NCBI RefSeq assembly: GCF_027172205.1
Contig: NC_070614.1
Location: forward strand, 36,338,001-36,402,000
Direction: 5' to 3'
Length of the DNA stretch: 64,000 nucleotides
From: Podarcis raffonei
Lineage: Eukaryota > Chordata > Lepidosauria > Squamata > Lacertidae
Shown piece by piece: positions 40,998-53,395 of the stretch. How positions within the stretch are numbered: position 1 is the first letter of the stretch; every line of letters begins with the position of its first letter. Position numbers and translations under genes: made by a program. The notes beneath the pieces are model-generated. The model was given only the letters and a program-made list of their open reading frames with translations. It made no database searches and was not told the DNA's origin.

Positions 40998-41694
40998 GGT
41001 TTCTGTCAAACCAAAGCTCTCCAGGGCTCAGAGAGGTCACGGAAGGTCCTGATTGATGCAGCTAGAGGATGGTTGCTTTCTTTAAAAAAAAGTTAAGCCA
41101 AGCAGGGGAAATAATAATAAATTAAAATTCCCAACCCACCTTGGAGAGGGGAGCGAAGGTTGGCGGCCATAGCAAAATTGCTTTACATAACTGGCATGAG
41201 TTCCAGTTCGAAATATGCACCGTCATAGCAGAACTTCATAAAATATTCACCAGAGTTATAAGTGGCTACGTGGAGATCTCTCTTGCCTCTCTCTCCCTAT
41301 ATATAAATATATTTACTCACATATATTCCGTGGCTCTTGACGTGTTTGGCTGAGATGGATAACTGTGCAGATGCAATGGAACGCCCTTCCCCCAAATGTG
41401 GATGCCTGGGGACATCAGAAGCATTTATAAAGCATGTTTCTAATAGGGAAATTCTATAACTAGGCATGCCATATTTTTTTTTAGGAAAACCCCAAAGTTG
41501 TTCAATTGACTTGCCTAAGATCCAAAGGTTTCTAGACCTTATGGCAGCAGAGATGAATTTGGAATCAGCCTTAATTATGCAAAATATATTCTAAAGGGTT
41601 TATTTTTCACAATCCATTTGGGTGGCAAAATCTGGCTTTTCATCCTGCAGAATTCAGATTGCATTTGGATGTTTTTAAGGGCTGGGAAGACCCC

Positions 41695-42047
41695 TGCACA
41701 TCGGGGATGTGAAACTCTTTTTTGCTTGAGGGCCACATTCCCTTCTGGGCAACCTTCCAAGGGCCATATGGATGGGAGTGGCCAGAGGCAGGTGTGGGTG
41801 GACCCACACATGCAAATATTGCCTTTGCACAGTAGGCCAGTTTCTACACACACGTGACCCTGCCTGCCCTCCGTCTAGACAAGCAAGAGGCATGATCAGA
41901 ATTCAGGGGCACATTCCAACCAGGCAAAAACTCTTGGGGTGTGATGCTTGGCCAGCGAGACAGTAAGGACTCGAGAGAATCTAGAGAGCCAGATAGAAAA
42001 GCCAGGAGGGCCACATTTGGCCCCCGGCTATGAGGTTCTCCACCCAC
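41695..42047. repeat. hAT-like miniature element
   Basis: GGGGATGTGAAACTC near the left and, on the minus strand, GGGTGGAGAACCTCATAGCC at the right. The interior GGGCCACATTCCCTTCTGGG and CAACCTTCCAAGGGCC matches 876 and 55955. Confidence 0.6.
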
Positions 42048-43572
42048 ACTGTATATAATCCCTTTATAAAATGTCTGTTACAAAGGCAGGGTCTAGGATG
42101 GGGGTCACAAGGTCTCACTGCAATGGTACTTCCAGGCTGAGGGTCCTTAGACCTGTCCATTCCTTGTTCTCCTACTGACAGCTAAAACCACTTTCCATGT
42201 CTCATCAAGTACTGCCATCTTCTGCCGTGCCAATTTCCCCTCACTTTTTCGCAGGGCAAAGAGTGGGAATTCTGCATTTAAATCCCTGGTGTAGAAGTGC
42301 CCTTAGTCAGAAACAGCTACCCACAGAATTAGGCTGGATGTTTTGTGGTCCTCTAAGCAGGCTGATTTACATAGAATTGAGCCCGGTGCAGAATTAAGCC
42401 AAACATTATCATAACTTTCAACTCAAATTTGGACTGATGGAAGGGGAGGAGGGCAATTAGCCCTCCCTCCCTCAATTTAAGGGTGGGGTTAGGTGGGTTT
42501 TTATTTCATTTGTTTAAGAAAATTCTATACTACTTGATTGTAAAAAAGAAACAACCCTCCAGATGATTGACAGCAATAGAAAATAAAACATTGAAAGCTG
42601 TTGTTAAAACAAGTATTAAAATATTTCAAAAGGTGATGAAAATCAACAGTAGCTTAAAAAAGAAGAAAACAGTTCAGCATTCTACAGACTTGCCCAAACA
42701 AAATTGTTTTTAAGCAGCTGCTGAAAAGAGCACAGTGAAGTCACCAGCCCAATGTCAATAGTGAGTTCCAAAGTGTAAGCCCAATGTCAACAGGGAGTTC
42801 CAAAGTGTAGTGGTGCCACACAAAATGTTCAGTTTCTTACAGGCATGAAGCAAGTATTAAGTAGCACTTATAGCAGTGCCAGTTCTGCAGATCAATGTGG
42901 TTTAGTGGGCCCGGTATGGGGGTGAGGTGATCCTGCAAGTAAACTGGTCCCAAAGTTGGGTGGAAATTTGTCACCATTGCCTTGTGGTTCCCCTTCCAAA
43001 ATTTCTACGTTACTTGCGGGTGTAGGGTCAGCTTAAGGGGAGCTCCTTTTTCAAGGGGTGGATTGGAACCTTCCACTGGTGACCACCATTAGTTCCTGGT
43101 AGCTCCCATCAGTGTCATTACAGAACATCATTCTGGGGCCTTTGGGTGGGTGTTTAGGAAGTGACATCTGCCAATGGCCAGCAGCTGTTTGGAGAATCTC
43201 TGGCTTTGGCTGTGACTTCCACCTCATCCTACCAAATTGTCCCAAGCCCCCTTCACTTTGCAGCCTGCAACTTGGGAGGCAGGTCTTTTGAGGACCAAGC
43301 CTATGAATGCTCACTTGAGTCAGAAGTAAGTCCAAAAGGATGAGGTTCAGGTAGGACATTCCAAGATGAGCCTCAGTACTCTAAGGGTGGTGGCAGCTCA
43401 CTGCAGAAGGATGTCTTAGGAACACATGACATTCTCAACCCTGGGAGTCTTTGAGAAACGGCCAGGCTAATATTTCAGCCGGATCACTTTAGATGGGTTT
43501 GATTCATGAGTCAGGAGGAGGAGTTGGATCAGAGGTGGCCAATGAGCCACATGTGCCCCCAAAGCAACTATA

Positions 43573-43576
<4 letters not shown>

Positions 43577-43604
<28 letters not shown>
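43577..43604 (+). repeat. (CA)n microsatellite
   Basis: About 14 uninterrupted CA units. Confidence 0.95.
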
Positions 43605-43607
<3 letters not shown>

Positions 43608-45294
43608 CCCTGGTAGCTCTACTAAATTTTAATCTAGGTGTGACATCGGGTGATCTGCATTTCATCAGGGAGATGCAATGAGGCTGTCTGTGTATTTCAT
43701 GCAAATTTTATTGCATTGCTCTCTCGTGGCCTCTCAAAGGGAACTTTCAGGAAGCACATTCATTCTTCAGCACTGTTCCTTTCATTAATGATGACCTCAT
43801 AATAACCAGGAATGTGTGTCCTCTATATGCTGGTGCCTCAAGGACCTTCTCCCTTGCACCCCGGAACCTGGGATTGGGATTTGGGGGCTATCTCCCAAGG
43901 CCCACACCCTGGCAGGGACTCCCCAGCTCCTCTCCGTGGCCCTGATCCTTTTGCCTGCTGTAGCCGTCTACTCACTTGCAAGCAGGGGCACAAGCAAGGC
44001 GAAAGCGTAGCAGCCTGCCTTTGCTTGCCTTCCCTGCTCCTTGTGGACAATGACGCCAATTGGGCTTACGGGAGAATAAATCAAACAGGCAGAGCTGATG
44101 GTGGCAAGGAGGTGGGTTCATATAGGAAAGCGGGGAGCCCAAGTCCACCACACAGCTCTGAAGCAGACAGTGTGATCCTGCCTGCTTTAGGGGAAACAGA
44201 TGGATTCTCCTCTAAAACATGCATTTTGGGGTACTGATGTGCATCTTCGAGCCAAGAATCAGATGAATTCAAGAGGGAGGGGATAAACGCATTCTGACTG
44301 GGGTGGTAGAGTTTGCATTTAAAGGTGGACTTAATGGTTTTGCGCTTTCCAAAACAATACCAAAACAGAAATGCAGCCTGCCTTCAAAATTTCCTCTTAA
44401 AAAAAAATATGCTATGCAGTTCTCCAGCCAAGAATTATGTTTTTCAAAAATGCATATACTAGGGGAAAGTGTGTATAAAAATGCACATATTAGTGAAAAT
44501 AACTTTCTAAACACTTTGCAAAATGTGTTTATTGGTGGGAGATAGATTCTTACAACAATGTGCATATTAGGAAAAATTATGCCAAAAACAATCATTAATT
44601 TTCATAAGGACTGATTAAACACACACAAAAACAGAAATGTGCAGAACTGGATTTAGGACTGTGGAGGAAAAGAGAGAAACTGAAATGCACCGATTTGCCC
44701 ATCCCTAATTCTTATCAAAGTCACTAGTCTGGGAAGTGCAGTTCAGGTGTGTTCTCTTTAAAAAATGCAGACTCAGAGAAATCCCTGCTGGGCAGATGGA
44801 CTTTTGGTGTGAGTGACCCAGTCAGGCACAATTCCTGTGTTCAGGTTCAAGACACCCTCATCCTGCACCAGCTACGTCATCCTGACTAACAGCAAATAAT
44901 TTCCCAAAGCTAACAAGGCAGCAAGACAAATTTTGCGTGTGAAACGGGTGCCCCTAGACAGTCTTTGAAAGCCAAGGCTGGGGGGTGAGGTGGAGAAAGG
45001 GACGGATTCAAATGCCTTAAGGTTGTTACAACAGTTTTCGCGTGCATTTTCTGCTAACCTGATCCTCAGTGCACACAGTGGCAGAGGGGGAAAGGGGGAC
45101 TTTTTCCTTAACTGGGTGCGTATTTTTGTCACCAATCTGGAATGACGAGGCAATACAGAGTTCGATGTTTAATTCTAATTTCTTTCGTACAAAAGGATGA
45201 GCTCCCCACACTCTTCCCATGAACTTTGTCCGTATAAACTCAAACTCCTGAGTCTCCATCAGCTATAACATCACCTAAGCCTTTCCATTTCCTT

Positions 45295-45515
45295 ACCCAT
45301 TTGTTCATGAGGCAAGAGCGTTGGCCTGCGGCTGGAGAGGTCCAAGTTCAAATCCTCGCTCAGTTCTGATTCTTAATGGGTTAACACTCGGCCTAGTCTT
45401 TCTCTCAGCCCATCCTGTCACCCAGGACTGTGGCGAGGATAAAATGCTTAGTGGGGTTTTTGTATGCTACTCAGATCTCCTTGGAGGAAAGGTCGGAAAT
45501 AAATGAAATTAAAAA
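45295..45515 (+). repeat. tRNA-derived SINE
   Basis: AGGCAAGAGCGTTGGCCTGC head, GTCCAAGTTCAAATCCTCGC B-box, GACTGTGGCGAGGATAAAAT and an AATAAATGAAATTAAAAATA tail. Confidence 0.6.
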
Positions 45516-45847
45516 TAATAAATCTGTTCTCCTGCGGCTCCCTTTACTCTCTCTTCACATATCTTCCCTAATCATTGCTTGGTTCCAAAGCAGAGTCAGA
45601 AGCCATTGCTGGTTTTGGAGGCAAAAATGGTGAGTGGTAACCATGGTTTGCCAGATTTGGATGTCCCAGTAAACTGTGGTTCCCATGACCCAATGAGTGC
45701 AGGAAGAAACTGAAGCCTGTCTCCTACCCCACCCCCCACTCAAGTCTTCAGCACTTTCCAAATATCTATCCCATTGTTTATTTCTGCGCCATCATTGCTA
45801 CACATCAAGGCCTGATTAAGACATGCATCTATCTATATATATAATAA

Positions 45848-46173
45848 GGGACGCGGGTGGCGCTGTGGTCTAAACCACAGAGCCTAGGGCTTGCCAATTG
45901 GAAGGTCGGCAGTTCAGTCCCAGCTCCTGCCCACCTAGCAGTTCAAAAGCATGTCAAGTGCAAGTAGATAAATAGGTACCCCTCCGGCGGGAAGGTAAAC
46001 GGTGTTTCCGTGTGCTGCTCTGGTTCACCAGAAGCGGCTTAGTCATGCTGGCCACATGACCCGGAAGCTGTCTGCGGACAAACGCCAGCTCCCCCAGCCT
46101 ATAGAGCGAGATGAGCACGCAGCCCCAGAGTCATCTGCAATTGGACCTAACGGTCAGAGGTACCTTTACCTTT
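45848..46173 (+). mobile_element. Sauria-type SINE
   Basis: GGGACGCGGGTGGCGCTGTG head and a tail CAGAGTCATCTGCAATTGGA, flanked by CTATATATATAATAAG and CTATATATAATAAG (target duplication). About 30 bp downstream of the B-box are deleted compared with 27008. Confidence 0.9.
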
Positions 46174-47519
46174 CTATATATAATAAGATGACTGCTGTCA
46201 TCACAGATGACTTGCATGTGTGAATAGGCAGTCACAGATCTAGCCGCAGCAACAGAAGTAACACATCACCACACACACATAGGAGTTAGTTCACACATTC
46301 ACCTGCCAGTCATAAAATGCAGATAAATCAAGTGATGTCCTTGCATTTAAGAACCTGGTCTAATACATCACTATCTGTCAGTTTGTTATCCATACACATA
46401 CATACATCATCCACCCACTTTGTCTCTTTATAACTCCCATTACAACTAAGCGCCCATCCATCTGTGGCTATCTTTCTGCCCACCGTCTCCTTTTCCTTCC
46501 CATTCTCTCCTTCTAACTTTTGCTGCTACCACCTACTTCTGAAATTCACAGCAGACTATGATACATACACAGACACATATATCTATAAAGTCCCCTAACT
46601 GGAGAAAATAAACAATGCATAGGCTCAGTTCAAATGTAAAAAATCTTGGTCCAGTAAACCATGGCTTATTGGGCAAAGATTGAGCAGTGTACCCATATCC
46701 TCCCTCCTCCTTTCATGCAGCCAGTTTCAGTGCTTATATCCTGTTTTGTTAAACCACAATTTCCCATGACACCTGAATGAGGAAAGGGTGGTTTTGATGG
46801 CTCCCAACAAAACGGGATATGAAATCAGGATCTAATTCTGCTGTTGATTTCAGCAGCACTGCAGTGTGTGACTAACTCTCTCTCCACTGAAGCCAAGGTG
46901 TTAAAACCTTTCCTTTTCTCTTCCTCTTTTCCTGGCATTCATTCTTGTCTTATATGCCTTTCATCCTGGTATTGTGGGTCATTTAGGCCAGACTTTTCCC
47001 AAAGGTCCTTCTTCCACTCTTAGCGCTCCCCAGACCAACACCTTTCCCAATCTAGTGCAAAAGGGTAATATCAACCCTACATCAATCAGTACCAGCGGCC
47101 AAAGAACTCTGGGAACTGCAGTTTTGTGTGGATCCTGATATTTCCCCAGTCATCTGTCCGTCTAGTTCACCCACCTGCCCATACTACCTCCCAGTCTCGT
47201 CTTCCACCCATCCAGCCCAGAGTTATGGCTCTGTCACAGTCAAAAATGGAGTTTCCAAGTTGACTCCAGCCAAATATATCTCGGCACCTTCAACGCCTGT
47301 AACAGAGGGAGAATCGAAGCTGTATCACTCATTTGCCGGCTCCCTTTTTCTCTGGAGCTGGCCGACGGCTGTAACATTTTGTGTGCGTTTGCAGAGAATA
47401 AGACAGCTGGCCCCAGAGCTAATCCTCCGCCTAGCATCCGGCATAAAATCTTTTCATAGATGCTGTTTGGCTTTCCCGCCCCCAATACTCTAACCCTTAT
47501 ATAATGTGACTGTCTCTGG

Positions 47520-47602
<83 letters not shown>
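47520..47602 (+). repeat. compound (TG)n(AG)n microsatellite
   Basis: About 16 TG units pass straight into about 25 AG units; a (CA)n run follows at 47677-47693. Confidence 0.95.
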
Positions 47603-47607
<5 letters not shown>

Positions 47608-48239
47608 TTGTGCATTCAGTGGATAGAAGAAGTTCAGTTGCTAGTGCTGTACCTGAAAAACAAAACAGAATGAAAACACACACACACACACACAGTGGGG
47701 AAATGTGGGGAAATTCACCCTGTCAGGTTCTCAGCTATGACTGAGACATTTTAGCATGTGGGAAAAGGCTGCACATTCTCAAATGTATAAGCCCACACAA
47801 TTAGCCTTTGGCAGATGGACCTGTTACATGATTTAAGTTAAGTGGGGCCTAAATCAGCAGTTCTTGTTCTCAGGGCATCTTATTGTGATAATCACCTATC
47901 TAAGAAGGGAAAAAAGAATGAAAGAATCCTGTTTCCTTGTTTATTAATAAGTGATCCAAAGGCTTCCCTGTTGGCAAATATGTGCTGCAATTATAAATGT
48001 GCTTACAAGGGAGTAAGTACCCTGCCTAGGACTTCCTTCTGAGTAGACATACAAAATATTGCACCGCTGAGCCTGTTTTGTGACTGTATTGTCATGCAGC
48101 TGCCAAAGGAGCCTGGGAATTTGGGGAAACCGCAGCTTAGGGGCTGTGTGTGGCCCTCCACTCCTTTACATGTGGCCCTTCAGATGCTGTGGGCCCACTC
48201 TTGCTACCTTCCCTTGCAGGGAAGTTTTTAATGTGTGAC

Positions 48240-48320
48240 ATTATAATGTATTTTTAATCTTTGTTGGAAGCCGCCCAGAGTGGCTGGGGAGACCCAGCCA
48301 GATGGGCATGGTACAAATAA

Positions 48321-48369
<49 letters not shown>

Positions 48370-48370
48370 C
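48240..48370 (+). repeat. LINE-type 3' end with (ATT)n
   Basis: TTGGAAGCCGCCCAGAGTGG, GAGACCCAGCCAGATGGG and CAAATAAATTATTATTATTA, then about 15 ATT units. Mirror image of the join at 16395. Confidence 0.7.
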
Positions 48371-48780
48371 TGGATGCACCCCCTGAGGACACACATCATG
48401 TGTATGTAAGAAAGAGAGAAAGGGGGGTGGGAATGCTTCACCAAAAAAGAGAAGAGAAAAGAGGACAGATATTTGCATAGAATTTGCACATGTTTATTTA
48501 CTTATGCAAGTTATATACTTCTCAGATATCATATTCTATAAAAAACTGCAAAATCAAACTTCAGTTAAAATGTCTGCTGAACTAAAAAGGTGCTTTCAGT
48601 CGGTGTCAGAAGTTCAGCAGGAAAGGGGGCTTGCCTGACCTCAACTAGAAAGAAGTTCCATAAAATTGGGTCCACAATACTAAACTCATGACTCCTGGTG
48701 GATGCAAGCTTTGCATCCAAGCCACAAATACACCTGCTGCCAAGGAACCTGCAGTGGTTCGAATTGGGTAATGAAGGTTG

Positions 48781-49654
48781 CAGTGGCGTAGCGTGGGTTG
48801 TCAGCACCCGGGGCAAGGCAAGTAATTTGCGCCCCCTAACCCGTGGATTTTAGCACTCAAGTGCGAGCGCGCGCCCCCAGATGTTGTGGCCGGCCCCCCC
48901 TGCACCCCCCCACGCTACGCCACTGGGACTGGGGGTGAGCGAAGGAGCCAAGGACCCCCCCCCCAAAGGCTCAGCAGGAATTTATTAAATTTATTATTTG
49001 CGGAGCCCCCGCGGGCCGAGGCAGCCGAAGCCCCCTCCCCTCGGGCGCCTCCCCGCCCCCTCCTCTCCTTGGGCTGTAGGTGGAGCCCGCGCTCCGAGGC
49101 GCCCCAGATCCGGGCTTGGCGAGCGCCTCTCCTCCTCCCAGCTGGGTCCGGGGGCTTCCAGCCGCGCTCCGTCCTCGCCCGCCCCCCCCCCCCGCGGCTG
49201 AGACTTGCGCTGAGAGCCGGAGCCAGCGGCGCCCCCTTCTGCCGGGAGACCCTCGCCCGCCCGCTGGCTTCCTCTCGGAGGGTTTTGGGGAGCGCAGGGC
49301 ACGGCGAGGCCCCTCGGAGCTCTCCTCCCTCCCAGTCGGCAGAAGCAGCCGCCGCCTGTGGCTGGGCCAAGGGGATGGCGGCGGCGTCGGGGTGCGGAGG
49401 CTGCCCGTGCCTGGCCAGGCGTCGGTGGCGGCGTCAGCGCTGCTGCAGCGGCTGCTCCTCTTGCGAGCAGTGAGTGGAGCGCAGCCGCAGCGGCAGCGGC
49501 GGGGGGCGCGCGTGTGCTAGGGCGCAAGGCTGGTGGTGGCGGCGGGGAGCCCGGCGGAGGAAGGAACTTGTCCCTTCCCTCTGGACTCGCGCCCCCCCCA
49601 GATGTTGCGGCCGGTGCGGCCGGCACCCCTGGCACCCCCCACGCTACGCCACTG
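48781..49654. mobile_element. hAT element carrying CpG-island-like DNA
   Basis: Perfect 8-bp target duplication GAAGGTTG (48773-48780 and 49655-49662). The termini match over 17 bp: CAGTGGCGTAGCGTGGG at the left and its complement at the right. A second right end, with CCCCAGATGTTGTGGCCGG and CCACGCTACGCCACTG, lies inside at about 48867-48925. Between the inner and outer right ends are about 660 bp of very CpG-rich DNA (48926-49588) unlike anything else in the intron. The segment holds an ATGGCGGCGG start-like site near 49374 and a donor-like GCA then GTGAGT near 49470, but no protein family was recognised. No transposase. 8-bp duplications and CA(G) ends place it in hAT. Confidence 0.85.
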
Positions 49655-50057
49655 GAAGGTTGTGTATACTTGTTGTTAAAACTGTTCATTCATTCATCGC
49701 TTGAGCATTCACACTTTTTAATCTTATGATATCAAATAGATATTGTTATATTCATTAGACCGACTGCCAATCTGCCCTCCTCACCCTCCTGAAGGAAACT
49801 TGAAGCACCACCATTGTCCTGATCTTCCTTACCTTCTGTCTCCTTACCTGAACTTCCTAATTTCTCTTCAATGCCACCCCCCTGCCTCTGCTCACACTCC
49901 TGTCTGTCTGACCAAAGACCAGTTACTAGAGAGCAGCATTGCAAGAGTGCTAGGGCTCTTGTCTCCTGCTTATGGCTTTGGTGGGGCATCTGATGAGCCA
50001 CTGTGAGGAAAGCACAATGCTGGAATGGCTAGACCCATGGGCTTTTATTACGTTCTT

Positions 50058-50439
50058 AGGACGCTGGTGGCGCTGTGGTCTAAACCACTGAGCTTCTTGG
50101 GCTTGCCGATCAGAAGGTTGACAGTTTGAATCCCCACAACGGGGTGAGCTCCCGTTGCTCTGTCCCAGCTCCTGCCAACCTAGCAGTTTGAAAGCATGCC
50201 AGTGCAAGTAGATAAATAGGTACCGCTGTGGTGGGAAGGAAAACGGTGTTTCTGTGCACTCTGGCTTCCGTCACGGTGTTCTGTTGCACCAGAAGCAGTT
50301 TAGTCGTGCCGACCACATAACCCAGAAGGCTGTCTGTGGACAAATGCCGACTCCCTCGGCCTGAAAGTGAGATAAGCGCTGCAACCCCATAGTCGCCTTT
50401 GACTAGACTTAACCATCCAGGGGTCCTTTACCTTTTACC
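50058..50439 (+). mobile_element. Sauria-type SINE
   Basis: GGACGCTGGTGGCGCTGTGG head, GATAAATAGGTACCGCTGTG middle, CAGGGGTCCTTTACC end. Flanks TTATTACGTTCTTA and CTATTATGTTCTTA are a worn target duplication. More diverged than 27008. Confidence 0.88.
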
Positions 50440-50779
50440 TATTATGTTCTTATGGCCACACACTTTCGAGCCCCTCTTTACACACTCTTAATTGGCTAGA
50501 AACCTGCCCTAGCTTTAAAAAGCAATGGTGTTTAATTTCAGCTTGTGGAATAGACTCATGCCTGGATTGTGACAATTTAGTCCTGAAATTTACAGCGGGG
50601 TGGGATTGAGGAGACATTGCAGACGTCAAGTGTTCCCAGCTAGCTGCTCAGATTATATTTTAGGTAGAAAAGCAAAGTAGAAATCCTAAGGAGGTAAGAT
50701 TTTTGAGGCACCAGCTCAATATTCAAAGCATTTTCCCCCCACTGGGTTTCCACCACTCAGTGATTTCAACCACCCAGTG

Positions 50780-51000
50780 ATTTAAGAATAATTTTATTAT
50801 TCACACCCTGCCCATCTGGCTGGGTTTCCCCTGGACAGCTTACAGCATATATTGAAACATAATAAACATCAAATATTAAAAACTTCCCGATACAGGGCTG
50901 CCTTCAGATGTCTTAGAAGTTATGTAGTTCTTTATCTCCTTGACATCTGAAGGGAGGGCGTCCCACAGGGAAGGCGCCACTACAGGAATGATGCATTTGG
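50780..51000 (-). mobile_element. LINE 3'-end relic
   Basis: CTGCCCATCTGGCTGGGTTT, GGGCTGCCTTCAGATGTCTT, CTCCTTGACATCTGAAGGGA and GGCGTCCCACAGGGAAGGCG, a phrase set typical of a squamate CR1-like LINE in reverse. Confidence 0.6.
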
Positions 51001-51019
51001 GATTAAAGTAAGTCAGGAG

Positions 51020-51250
51020 ATGTGCCCTGGTGGAGGAAAGGGGTGCAGTAGGTGCTGTCCGCCCTGGGTGTCATCCCTGAGGGGGGGGGTGACATCGCCC
51101 CAATGCCCCCCTGGGACTCTTGCCACTCGCCACAGGCGGCGCCACCCTGGGACGCTCACCCCGCCCCTGCAGGTGTCTAGCCCCGCCCCTGGGTGCACAG
51201 CATGGGTGCCAGAGCATCTAGCTCCGCCTCTGGAGCTGTGTACGCTGATG
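51020..51250. repeat. GC-rich dispersed-repeat candidate
   Basis: CGCCCTGGGTGTCATCCCTG, GTGACATCGCCCCAATGCCC and two GCCCCGCCCCTG-like units. Likely an old MITE, family not known. Confidence 0.35.
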
Positions 51251-51724
51251 AACATTTCTGCAGAGCATCTTCCCTGTTACCGAGACCATAACAATAGCCT
51301 TACATAGCAAAGGGTGGAGGAGGAAAAAAGGCATCCTTATGCCTCTTGCTCTCATGATCATGCCCACTTCCTGTTTCTCAGGGAGTGAAATTGACTAGGC
51401 CAGGCAGAGGGTGAAACTTATGATGATCCATCCATTCCATTCCACAAATCCTCCCATGGAATTGTTTTGGGGGTGGGGGAAGTAGTGGAGAATGGAGATC
51501 AAGACGAGAATCAACAGGCTTCTGCCAGGCCACACCTCCAGCAAGAAGACGCTCTCCCCATATATTTCCCCCCATTATCTATAGTATGGCTCTCAAGTGT
51601 CCTGGACCATTGCAAGGGGGGAGCACTCCCAAACTGCCCTAGTTTTGCTATCTCTGCAGAGCCTCAAAAGTTTATCATCTGTGCAGAGCCCGACTCTTGT
51701 CTTATTCCACTGCCTTTCAGGAAG

Positions 51725-51880
51725 CTGCCTTGTACTTGCTCTGTGGTCTCTATGCTGCCTGGCAGTGGCTCTCCAGGTTTTTGGCCAGGAGATCTGTCCC
51801 AGCCCGAGCTGGAGATGCCAGGGATCAAACCTGGGACCTTCTGCATGCAAAGCAGACACTCTGCTACTGAGATGCAGCCC
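51725..51880 (-). repeat. tRNA-derived SINE
   Basis: Minus strand: CTCAGTAGCAGAGTGTCTGC, TTTGCATGCAGAAGGTCCCA, GGTTTGATCCCTGGCATCTC, GGAGAGCCACTGCCAGGCAG. Confidence 0.8.
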
Positions 51881-52854
51881 TCCCCTCCCCGCCAATGTCC
51901 CACCGTACGTCTTTTATACGTGGGTGGGTCGTGTCTGCTTCCCAGTGCACCTCTTAAGGCTCTTATCTCCACCCTTTCACCCAACCAGAGAGCCAAGCTC
52001 ATAGCTCTAGTGTGGGCATTTTAATATTATTAGCACACCACATTCCTAAAGATACACATGCGCAACGAAAAGCAAAATTGTTATCCTATTGCCATCTGTT
52101 GATGCCTAACAGTAGATTTTAAGGCTTCTTTTGTTTCTCGCTGTTCATGCGTTCTCATCTTAATTGACATGCAGCTGGCTGCTTGCCAAGCTTATCTCGC
52201 TTATTTCAATTAACTTGCAGAGAATCTCTTGAAAGAACAGTGGATTTGTGCGGTAGCAGCTCAGCTCTCGCTAGCCTTGTCCACCCTAATCAGAGGTGCT
52301 CTAATATGGCCTAGCAGCTCAGTTCCAGTCAAAGCTTATCTAAATTTGCAAAGGAGCGCTTTTCAAAGTTTGGTGTTAGGATCCAGTAGCTCCACTCTGG
52401 CCATTATTAGTGCAGTTATCCTGGTGGCTTCACAGAGGAGAATTTTCAAGGAGCTTTGGTTTGCTACAGCACCTCAGCTTTTGCAAAGTTCATCTTTTAT
52501 TCTAAGCTTATTTTGATAAAGGGTGGTATATAAATTTAATTCATAAATAAACTGCCAATAACATCAGCTAAGATGCTTCAAGAAAGAAAGAGACTCACCT
52601 AGATAAGTGTGCCACAATGAAAGCAAGGTAGGAAGTAGACTGTAAGGTGGCGAAACTGTAAGGAGATTGATTGAATCAAACGTTAATTGTATTGCGTGCA
52701 GAGATATCAAAAAGCTTGCCTCCCTCCCTCCACCTGGGTGAAACGGTACAGGCCAGATATAACTGTCAGAATTCCACCTTAGCAAGTGACACAACTGTCA
52801 GGGACTCTGGGCTATAACGTAACTCAAGGGTAGTCCACAGGGTTCCCTTCCTCA

Positions 52855-52960
52855 TCATGCGGGACTACAACTCCCAGAATCCCCTGCGAGAATGGCCAAT
52901 AGTCAGGGATGGTGGAAGCTGTACTCCAACAACATCTGGAGGGAACCATGCATTCTGAGG
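52855..52960. repeat. hAT-like MITE fragment (ACTCCCATCA family)
   Basis: GCGGGACTACAACTCCCAGA, GGCCAATAGTCAGGGATGG and CAACAACATCTGGAGGGAAC. Confidence 0.6.
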
Positions 52961-53274
52961 CTATGGATGCTCAGGCTTCAGAGTCCTGTTTAGGAACAGA
53001 AGGGAATAGGGATATAGAATAACAGATACTGTGATTGGCAGGTGATAAGAAGAAGCCTCTGGATTGGCCAGGCCTTCTATAAATTCTTGTAGCCTATCCC
53101 TCTTTGCTTTTAGAGCCATCTAAGCTAATTCCCACAGCCATATCACACAGCTGCAAATCAGCCATGTGTTGTGTGAGAAGTATATTTAGTATGTTCGCCA
53201 ATCAGTTTCACAAAGTTGTCCTGTGATGAGATGGGAAGGAGGGGAGAAAAAGCTTTATCCACTTTCACTATACC

Positions 53275-53395
53275 ATGGATGGGGAACCCATGGTCCTCTG
53301 GGTGTTCTTGGACTACAATTCCCATCAGCTTTAGGCAGCATGGCCAATGGTCAGGGATGTTGGGAGTTATAGTCCATCAATGTCCAGAGAGTCAC
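53275..53395. repeat. hAT-like MITE fragment (ACTCCCATCA family)
   Basis: GATGGGGAACCCATGGTCCT, GACTACAATTCCCATCAGCT, GGCCAATGGTCAGGGATG and TTATAGTCCATCAATG. Confidence 0.6.

Noticed and set aside
47240-47744. Frames with Ser/Leu and Arg/Glu runs
   Set aside because: They are translations of the (TG)n(AG)n microsatellite.
48886-49729. Several long open frames in the GC-rich block as a host gene
   Set aside because: All lie inside a hAT element, run in many frames on both strands because the DNA is GC-rich, and show no recognisable domain. Kept as a possible captured first exon only.
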